From contig JABMPK010000039.1 in NCBI GenBank assembly GCA_013203725.1, positions 1 to 10,217 of the forward strand: DNA of 10,217 bases, given 5' to 3'. Shown here piece after piece: positions 1 through 4,677 of the stretch. Positions within the stretch are counted from its first letter, which is position 1. Each line of letters opens with the position of its first letter. A model generated the notes under the pieces. It saw nothing but the letters and a program-made list of their open reading frames with translations. It searched no databases and was not told the DNA's origin. This stretch comes from Candidatus Uhrbacteria bacterium. GTDB lineage: Bacteria; Patescibacteriota; Patescibacteriia; UBA9934; UBA11717. The position numbers and the translations under genes are program-made.

Positions 1-75
1 ATCTACACCAGTGGAATAACTATAGGATTCTCGCTCCAATCACTCTGGATTTCTAGCACGCACGCCGCGCAATGA
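1..75 (+). other. Possible last codons of an upstream gene, cut by the window edge
   Basis: Frame 1 is open from the first base to a TGA at 73-75 (24 codons, ending in THAAQ). This could be the 3' end of a gene starting left of the window, but 24 open codons can occur by chance. No terminator follows, and if real it would be the only TGA-terminated gene here. No family is recognisable. Confidence 0.2.
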
Positions 76-111
76 TTGTCTATTGGTGTGGTACAATTAC
101 AACATTAGAAT
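76..111 (+). promoter_or_regulatory. Putative promoter of the acidic protein gene at 133
   Basis: Two overlapping sigma-70-like readings are possible. One is an extended -10, TGG-TACAAT, at 89-97, identical to the one in front of the 697-residue protein gene at the right end. The other is TTGGTG (83-88), a 17-nt spacer and TAGAAT (106-111). They imply leaders of about 29 or 15 nt. No operator is visible. Confidence 0.45.
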
Positions 112-132
112 AATATCTTTAACATATCAGTT

Positions 133-741
133 ATGAGTAGTGATACCGAAGCTGGCAGGGGTGACGTGCGCGAACCTAATGTTGAACTAGGCAAATTTGA
201 CGAATTGGCTAGCGAGTATTCTGATCGTCTTCCAGCAGAATATATACAGACAGTGCGTGAATTGTTGATTAATCCAACCGGTGGCGTACCGGATAAGGGC
301 TACAATCTTGCTATTGTTACAACTGCCACGCACAACGAACTTCGCGATTACGACCCAGATGATTTTTCTAGTTTTATAGCTAAGGCGGGTGCAATACTCG
401 ATCTTTTTGACGATGCGTATTCTGATGGGTTATTTAACACATCTGGAGTTGACCCTGAACTTGCAGTTAACAATATTGACAATGCAGTTAAACGAAGTGC
501 CGTTGAAATGGGCGGGGAGTTCGCCTTCCTGATAATGATGATCTCGGAGTCTGGCGAAAGTCTTAAAGCTCGAACATTGGAACGAATTGCGGGTGTCAAA
601 GAAAGTGATGATACCGAAGTGAAAGATATGCTACTAGCAGCTGCTCTTGCTAAAATCTCTGAGTTTAGAGATGCTCTATCTGGTTCTGAGGAGAGTATGA
701 TACGCGAATATCTTGAGACTCCAGCAGAAGAAGCTGAATAA
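133..741 (+). CDS. Acidic hypothetical protein, 202 aa
   Basis: I do not recognise this protein. It has no signal peptide and no convincing membrane segment, so it is probably cytosolic. It is rich in Asp and Glu, with acidic ends (starting MSSDTEAGRG, ending PAEEAE). The middle and C-terminal parts look mainly alpha-helical: a hydrophobic stretch AFLIMMI near residue 135 and an Ala/Leu-rich helix near residues 168-180. A central stretch LAIVTTATHNELRDYDPDDF (about residues 59-78) carries the only dense group of potentially functional residues, but I cannot match it to a catalytic motif. The ATG at 133 is preferred because a promoter-like element lies just upstream; there is no Shine-Dalgarno sequence. 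It is a single-gene unit, convergent with the protease gene at 815 and ended by the shared terminator. Its length and steady codon phase make it a real gene; the function is unknown. Confidence 0.85.
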   Translation: MSSDTEAGRGDVREPNVELGKFDELASEYSDRLPAEYIQTVRELLINPTGGVPDKGYNLAIVTTATHNELRDYDPDDFSSFIAKAGAILDLFDDAYSDGLFNTSGVDPELAVNNIDNAVKRSAVEMGGEFAFLIMMISESGESLKARTLERIAGVKESDDTEVKDMLLAAALAKISEFRDALSGSEESMIREYLETPAEEAE

Positions 742-787
742 CAGCGCATATATTTAGCGTGTTGCAATCATGCATCCGCTTTAAAAG

Positions 788-816
788 AAAACAACCGATA
801 TCACTCGGTTGTTTTT
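788..816. terminator. Bidirectional intrinsic terminator between convergent genes
   Basis: The stem ACAACCGA (791-798) pairs with TCGGTTGT (805-812) around a TATCAC loop. An A-run precedes it and a T-run follows, so it can work on both strands, and the A/T flanks extend the stem to 11 bp. On the minus strand the protease stop codon (815-817) lies inside the hairpin flank. Confidence 0.85.
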
Positions 817-1501
817 AATTGATCAGCAAATATCCTATATAGAACAGCGTCCCGTCAACTATCGCGTGGCTTATCCATGCGCCAAGCAACGACCCCGTTT
901 TCTTGTAGATCAACGACCAGATAACTCCTCCGACTCCAACGAACGTCCCAAACAGCAATGTGAGTCCGATTGGGAAGAATTGAGACAGGATAATGTAATG
1001 ATGCATGGCAAAGAACAACCCCCCAAGCAGAATCGCGTGATTAGTCGCCATTCTGAGCTCCAGACCGCCAACAACATACCAACGCCAGAAGTATTCCTCG
1101 AATAGTGAATGCACCACACTCATCCCTACCGCTGCCAGGAAGTAATATTTTAGAATTCCAAAGTCAGAGACTTTGTCTGCAATGTTTCCGGCGAACGATG
1201 TGAACGTGGAGTTAAAAAGATAAAATACGCTCAAGATCAGCGTGCTTATCGCAATACCTGTTCCAACTCCGTAGAGCACTGACTTTCTTTTTTCAGAGCT
1301 TATGTTGAACTTTGGGAGCGACAAACCAAGCAACACCAGAGTTATTGGCGCCGCAAACATTATTGTTCTTGACGCTGCATACGTTAGTTGAATAGCACCT
1401 GTGTCTGTCAAAACCAAGAAATAAAACACGCTTCCAATCAACTGCAAGAAGATTGTTGCTAGGAATACGCGTCCCAACAACCTTTTACCGAGCTTTTTCA
1501 T
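815..1501 (-). CDS. CPBP family intramembrane metalloprotease (CAAX/Abi type)
   Basis: This is a polytopic membrane protein of 228 residues, a normal length for the CPBP family (PF02517, relatives of Rce1 CAAX prenyl protease). The family motifs are visible in order: EExxxR at 135-140 (EEYFWR), FxxxH at about 163-168 (FFAMHH), and a last His at 212 (SHAIVD) after GSLLGAWI. These would form the glutamate/histidine active site within the membrane. About six to eight hydrophobic segments are present, starting near residues 13-31 and 45-61. In bacteria, family members cleave membrane peptides, mature bacteriocins or give immunity to them; the substrate here cannot be read from the neighbours, since no peptide gene or prenylation gene is adjacent. 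It stands alone, divergent from the calcium-loop protein gene. No Shine-Dalgarno sequence and no strong promoter are seen upstream (only a weak TAATAT at 1542-1547, minus strand). The family call is firm, the role open. Confidence 0.92.
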   Translation of the reverse strand: MKKLGKRLLGRVFLATIFLQLIGSVFYFLVLTDTGAIQLTYAASRTIMFAAPITLVLLGLSLPKFNISSEKRKSVLYGVGTGIAISTLILSVFYLFNSTFTSFAGNIADKVSDFGILKYYFLAAVGMSVVHSLFEEYFWRWYVVGGLELRMATNHAILLGGLFFAMHHYIILSQFFPIGLTLLFGTFVGVGGVIWSLIYKKTGSLLGAWISHAIVDGTLFYIGYLLIN

Positions 1502-1580
1502 ACATCCAAATTACCATGTTTCCATGTCTTTGAAAACGGCCATATTACACTGGTTTTACTACTGTTATGGGGCTAAGGTG

Positions 1581-1609
1581 TTGACAAAACCCCATTTTAG
1601 TGCTATTAT
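1581..1609 (+). promoter_or_regulatory. Strong sigma-70-type promoter of the TSP3-repeat protein gene
   Basis: A perfect -35 TTGACA (1581-1586), a 17-nt spacer and TATTAT (1604-1609) preceded by TGC form an extended -10. It is the closest match to consensus in the window. Transcription would begin near 1616, giving a leader of about 19 nt before the GTG start. Confidence 0.85.
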
Positions 1610-1634
1610 CCGCGGTTATTATTAGAAAATAATT

Positions 1635-2876
1635 GTGAAATATCTAGCTATTGCAATCCTTACGATATCGCTCTTTCTTCCATCAAACAGTGCATTTGCT
1701 GCATTTACGTTTGGTGACAGCTATGCAAACGAGATTATCGAAAACGTACAGAGTGCGGATTCGGTTGAGTTTGAATTGGATGCAGATATTCTGGTTAAGA
1801 AGCATAGTGATGGTGAAAGAATATTTCAGATTGATACTTCTGCAAGTGGATCGTCTACCGGTATTAATACTGCCGATGAGATGACTGCTATAGATGCAGC
1901 GTACAACACTCAATCTGAAGACTCTACTGTATCGAAAAGTGGAAAAGCTATCCGGACAATGGATCGCATCTATTTTACTGATGACGCGGATGGCAAGTGG
2001 TACTTCATGGAGCTTCAAGACACGTCAGAGTATCAGCAAATTTCCAGCGGAGTTGATAGCGTATTGGAGGACTTCACGTTCGACGCCTTTGTGATCACAA
2101 ATATTTTGGACAACACAACTGTTGATGGGACCACGATGTCTCGTTTTGAATACACAGTTGACTCTGAAAAGTTTATTGACTTAGTGAAAAAGTCAGGCGA
2201 GTTCACTGATGAAGACATCTCAGAAATTAAAAGCTACATTGAAAATAATGTAGAGCTTACAGGAGAGATCTGGATAGACACGGAAGCTATGCTTCCATAC
2301 AAGATCACCGCGCACGGCACGGTTAATGACGAGGAAAACGATATCGACATCGCTGTGAACGTTGATCTTACATTTACAAGCTTCAATAAGCGTCTTAACA
2401 TTCAAGAGCCAAAGGATGCGATTGACGTCATGGCACAGTATCGTGATGATGACGGCGACGGCTTACTGAATGGTCGTGAGGAATTCTACGGATCAGATCC
2501 AACCAATCCAGACACCGATGGCGATGGATTCAACGACGGTTTGGAGGTTCGCAATGGATTCAACCCTATCAGTACAGGTCAGCTTGACTCGGATAATGAT
2601 AGCCTTGGTGACCATGATGAAATGGTTCTATGGCACACAAACCGATACAGAGCAGACTCTGACTATGACGGATATAATGATGCAGTCGAGATCCGATACT
2701 TGTACAACCCAAATGGTACAGGTGCGCTCGATGCTGATAGAGATGGTGTAAGTGACCACGACGAAATGTTCGTATGGCACACAAACCGATTCAAATCCGA
2801 CACCGATGGTGATGGATATTCAGACGCAACAGAGATTCGTTATGGATATAATCCAAACGGAGTAGGTCGTATATAA
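1635..2876 (+). CDS. Exported LolA/LppX-like protein with six C-terminal TSP3 calcium-binding repeats
   Basis: This 413-residue protein starts with a Sec signal peptide (MKYLAIAILT..., cleavage likely at AFA-A near residue 23; no lipobox Cys). Residues 30-260 resemble the LppX/LolA/DUF6612 half-barrel type: alternating beta strands, the phrase GEIWIDTEAMLPYKI at 210-224, and a closing NIQEPKDA at 255-262. That fold usually binds lipids or lipoprotein tails, so a role in holding a hydrophobic ligand outside the membrane is inferred. Residues 269-413 are six 24-residue TSP3-type units with DxDxDGxxD loops, expected to bind calcium and stiffen into a rod. The start is GTG at 1635: it gives the signal peptide directly, lies about 19 nt after a very good promoter, and has no Shine-Dalgarno sequence. 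It is the only non-ATG start here. It is a monocistronic unit closed by a strong terminator. The repeat call is firm, the N-terminal fold moderate, the function unknown. Confidence 0.9.
   Translation: MKYLAIAILTISLFLPSNSAFAAFTFGDSYANEIIENVQSADSVEFELDADILVKKHSDGERIFQIDTSASGSSTGINTADEMTAIDAAYNTQSEDSTVSKSGKAIRTMDRIYFTDDADGKWYFMELQDTSEYQQISSGVDSVLEDFTFDAFVITNILDNTTVDGTTMSRFEYTVDSEKFIDLVKKSGEFTDEDISEIKSYIENNVELTGEIWIDTEAMLPYKITAHGTVNDEENDIDIAVNVDLTFTSFNKRLNIQEPKDAIDVMAQYRDDDGDGLLNGREEFYGSDPTNPDTDGDGFNDGLEVRNGFNPISTGQLDSDNDSLGDHDEMVLWHTNRYRADSDYDGYNDAVEIRYLYNPNGTGALDADRDGVSDHDEMFVWHTNRFKSDTDGDGYSDATEIRYGYNPNGVGRI
2439..2873 (+). repeat. Three tandem 144-bp units, each encoding a pair of TSP3 calcium loops
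   Basis: The unit is 48 residues: two 24-residue calcium loops. Units begin at 2439, 2583 and 2727. An 18-nt stretch (2629-2646) recurs exactly at 2773-2790, 144 bases later. Loops 3 and 5 share DHDEM...WHTNR, and loops 4 and 6 share EIRY.YNPNG. Units 2 and 3 are the most alike, pointing to a late duplication. Confidence 0.85.
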
Positions 2877-2884
2877 AATAGAAA

Positions 2885-2914
2885 AGAAGCACCCGCCAAT
2901 CGGCGGGTGCTTTT
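2885..2914 (+). terminator. Strong intrinsic terminator
   Basis: The 11-bp GC-rich stem AAGCACCCGCC (2887-2897) pairs with GGCGGGTGCTT (2902-2912) around the tetraloop AATC, followed by a short T-run. It begins about ten bases after the stop of the TSP3-repeat gene. Confidence 0.92.
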
Positions 2915-2934
2915 GTATAAATGAACAACATTTC

Positions 2935-2943
2935 TGATATAAT
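2935..2943 (+). promoter_or_regulatory. Extended -10 promoter of the DUF5665-like gene
   Basis: TGA followed by a consensus TATAAT (2938-2943). The -35 is poor: TTGTAT at 2913-2918 would need a 19-nt spacer. The predicted start near 2950 leaves a leader of about 17 nt before the ATG at 2967. Confidence 0.65.
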
Positions 2944-2966
2944 GAAAAAAAGATAAAACAAACCTT

Positions 2967-3251
2967 ATGGCAGTAACAAAGTCAGACAAAGCAAAAGCAG
3001 TGAAAGGTTTAGCAAGGGAGGTATCACGAGTAGCATCTGCTCTTGAAAGACAAAGTAGCGCAAAGCACAGGTTCTTAATGGGTCTTGTTTTTGGTGTAGG
3101 TACTGCAATTGGCGCGTCCCTTATAGCATCAATCATCATAATTACAATCGCCAGAACGTTGAGTGCCATAGGGATCGACCCAGGCACTTTCGGGCAAGAT
3201 GCGGGCTCCACAATCGAGCAACAAATCAAGTTACAAACGCCACAAGACTAA
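2967..3251 (+). CDS. Small DUF5665-like membrane protein, 94 aa
   Basis: The protein has a basic helical N-terminus (residues 1-36, KSDKAKAVKGLAREVSRV), a hydrophobic segment at about 38-64 with a glycine pattern FGVGTAIGASLIASIIII, and a short polar tail. The order helix, 'fl.G...G.G..iGa', membrane segment, then a short tail rich in Gly and Pro matches what I know of the DUF5665 family of short patescibacterial and firmicute proteins; no biochemical role is known for it. One membrane crossing is likely, perhaps a hairpin. The ATG start fits the -10 element about 23 nt upstream; there is no Shine-Dalgarno sequence. No terminator separates it from the next gene (68 nt), which has its own promoter-like element, so read-through is possible. 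Confidence 0.8.
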   Translation: MAVTKSDKAKAVKGLAREVSRVASALERQSSAKHRFLMGLVFGVGTAIGASLIASIIIITIARTLSAIGIDPGTFGQDAGSTIEQQIKLQTPQD

Positions 3252-3260
3252 AGCTATAGG

Positions 3261-3293
3261 ATCAGTCACGACTTCACTGATTTGTGATAAGAT
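3261..3293 (+). promoter_or_regulatory. Putative promoter of the PIN-like gene, with an inverted repeat at its -35
   Basis: An extended -10 TGA-TAAGAT ends at 3293 (hexamer 3288-3293), giving a leader of about 20 nt. No good -35 is present. Instead ATCAGT (3261-3266) and ACTGAT (3276-3281) form an inverted repeat with a 9-nt gap across the -35 position, which could be an operator or chance. Confidence 0.45.
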
Positions 3294-3319
3294 CTTGATA
3301 TTAATAAGTCAACAAATAT

Positions 3320-3706
3320 ATGACGCTCTACCTACTCTCACCAGAAATCTACGTCGACGCAACCCGCTCTTTAGCCGGACCGCCTGCACAGTTATTCAAC
3401 GCCTACGTTGGCATGCGTGACGATGTTGGTTTTGTTATGACGCCGTGGTTGCAAGAACAAATATCACAGCAACTACAGTCGGCTGGATTCGATGAAGCGA
3501 AGGCTGTTGATCAAGCTGAGTTCATTGCTTCTCTTGGATACGAGGCTAAGGACCCAGACGATCTTGGCGATGAACCACTTATTGCCATTGCAAAGAGTCT
3601 CGAACTCGACTCAGTTTACAATGCAAGCGGACGCGGCGACGAGGCAGTGGACGGCGTACAGTTTAAACCGGTAAGCGACTTGATAGGAATCTTGATTAAA
3701 GACTAA
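3320..3706 (+). CDS. PIN_3-like (COG1569-type) protein, apparently catalytically degenerate, 128 aa
   Basis: Length and layout follow the PIN_3/COG1569 group (VapC-like putative ribonucleases). GPPAQLFNAY at 20-29 matches the family's 'GPPAQLL' helix, TPWLQEQI at 41-48 matches 'SPxLLEEL', DPDDLGDEPLIAIAK at 78-92 matches 'DPDDdxflalA', and the end FKPVSDLIGIL matches 'ltPxefLxlL'. PIN nucleases use acidic residues to bind metal and cut RNA. The first of them, normally in 'vLDTNVLVSA', aligns with LLSPEIYVDA here, so the Asp becomes Ser7 and the Asn becomes Glu9; the last one, normally 'sGDxDLL', reads SGRGDEAV. E46, D78, D80, D81 and D84 remain. It may therefore be an inactive PIN fold, a shifted active site, or a false match. 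No antitoxin-like gene is adjacent. It ends 18 nt before the next gene and may be co-transcribed with it. Confidence 0.62.
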   Translation: MTLYLLSPEIYVDATRSLAGPPAQLFNAYVGMRDDVGFVMTPWLQEQISQQLQSAGFDEAKAVDQAEFIASLGYEAKDPDDLGDEPLIAIAKSLELDSVYNASGRGDEAVDGVQFKPVSDLIGILIKD

Positions 3707-3709
3707 ATT
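3680..3709 (+). promoter_or_regulatory. Weak possible promoter of the concanavalin-A-like gene
   Basis: TTGATA (3680-3685), an 18-nt spacer and TAAATT (3704-3709) lie in the end of the PIN-like gene and would give a leader of about 9 nt. Co-transcription from the upstream gene is equally possible. Confidence 0.25.
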
Positions 3710-3724
3710 ATTTAAGATCGCGAT

Positions 3725-4597
3725 ATGCAAAATAGTATCAATAGCAAAACAAGGGTTGCGATCTTATCAATGGTAATCATACTGGCTTTCACGGTCGCAG
3801 GCACAGCATTTGCCAAGAGTACAACCCACGTTGAGCGGTGGGAGCAACGCATAAGCCGTATTGAGCTGATGCTGGAACACAGAACACATCTGTCCCCTGC
3901 CCGACGTGAACGCATTGTGCGTGTATTGAACAGACTGCATCGCAAGATCATTGAGTCGAGGCCAGCGCCCATAGTCGTTGTAGAGCCTCTTGTTATAATT
4001 CCAGAGGAGCCAACACCGGTTGTAGTCACAACCCCCGTAGCAACATCTACTGAATACGAAGAGATCTTCAACGGTTACGGTAAAGTATCTGTAAGTGAAG
4101 CTGGCGACAGTGTGTATCTTGAGCCGCAGCATTCAACTCAGTCAGGCGAAACACACGCAGCTCTCGTTGTATCAAAAAAGGAATTAAACAATAACTTCAA
4201 AGTTTCTTACACTGTAAACACGCACTCGCAACTCCGCACAGGATCTGCGCCTAACCCTTGGGAAGTAGGTTGGTTCGCGTTCGGATACAATCCTGACGGC
4301 ACATTCAAGTATTTGATCTTGAAGCCGAACGGTTACGGAATCGAGCTTGGAGAGTCTCTCGGGAACGACAAACAGAATTTCCTATGGACATCCCGAGTTG
4401 GTGACAAATCATTCAACGTTGGGCAAAGCTATCGTGTATCGCTCGAGGCCGCAAACGGCGAGATCGTCGTTTCTATCGATGGTGTTGAAGAACTTAAATA
4501 CAAAATGACAGACAAAGATATCTTAGATGCAAATGGACGTTTTGGATTCTATAGTGAAGACGCAGCAGTTACGTTTTCAGAGATCAGCATCAATTAA
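3725..4597 (+). CDS. Exported protein with a C-terminal concanavalin-A-like domain, 290 aa
   Basis: A Sec signal peptide (residues 1-30, cleavage likely at AFA-K) is followed by a basic, Arg/His-rich helical part (31-80), an extended Pro/Val linker (81-108, VVVEPLVIIPEEPTPVVV) and a beta-rich domain (110-290). The last domain has the plan of LamG/DUF1080-type concanavalin-A-like folds: a start strand VSVSEAGDSVYL, a middle VGWFAFGYNPDG, a late YRVSLEAANGEIVVSIDG and the closing GRFGFYSEDAAVTFSEISI. Such domains bind or cut polysaccharide; I see no catalytic signature, so binding is the safer inference. The basic helices could contact acidic polymers or the envelope; this is speculation. The ATG at 3725 gives the signal peptide and has no Shine-Dalgarno sequence. 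It is 18 nt from the PIN-like gene and convergent with the 702-residue protein gene. The fold call is moderate, export firm. Confidence 0.85.
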   Translation: MQNSINSKTRVAILSMVIILAFTVAGTAFAKSTTHVERWEQRISRIELMLEHRTHLSPARRERIVRVLNRLHRKIIESRPAPIVVVEPLVIIPEEPTPVVVTTPVATSTEYEEIFNGYGKVSVSEAGDSVYLEPQHSTQSGETHAALVVSKKELNNNFKVSYTVNTHSQLRTGSAPNPWEVGWFAFGYNPDGTFKYLILKPNGYGIELGESLGNDKQNFLWTSRVGDKSFNVGQSYRVSLEAANGEIVVSIDGVEELKYKMTDKDILDANGRFGFYSEDAAVTFSEISIN

Positions 4598-4631
4598 ATC
4601 GCCATTCACCACGACGGAAATATCGCAAATA

Positions 4632-4658
4632 AAAAAGACCGGCTTAGCCGGTCTTTTT
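4632..4658. terminator. Bidirectional intrinsic terminator between convergent genes
   Basis: AAAAAGACCGGC (4632-4643) pairs with GCCGGTCTTTTT (4647-4658) around a TTA loop. The A-run and T-run on the two sides let it end transcription both of the concanavalin-A-like gene and of the 702-residue protein gene on the other strand. Confidence 0.92.
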
Positions 4659-4677
4659 CTTGATTCAATTTTCGCGC

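Noticed and set aside
3..101. Minus-strand frame of about 33 codons ending at 3, with a piece (LEIQSDWSENPIVIPLV) that looks like the end of a choice-of-anchor-D type domain
   Set aside because: An in-frame TAA lies just upstream, there is no ATG start, and it runs through the promoter region of the gene at 133. It is most likely a chance resemblance; a remnant of a broken gene cannot be excluded.
348..767. Open frame of 139 codons on the minus strand
   Set aside because: It lies antisense inside the acidic protein gene, is Ser-rich with no recognisable domain, and crosses towards the terminator; a shadow frame.
3261..3281. Terminator after the DUF5665-like gene
   Set aside because: The stem is only six weak base pairs with a 9-nt loop and no T-run; at most an operator-like inverted repeat.
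3199..3420. Plus-strand frame of 73 codons across the end of the DUF5665-like gene and the start of the PIN-like gene
   Set aside because: It overlaps two better-supported genes on the same strand and has no family features.
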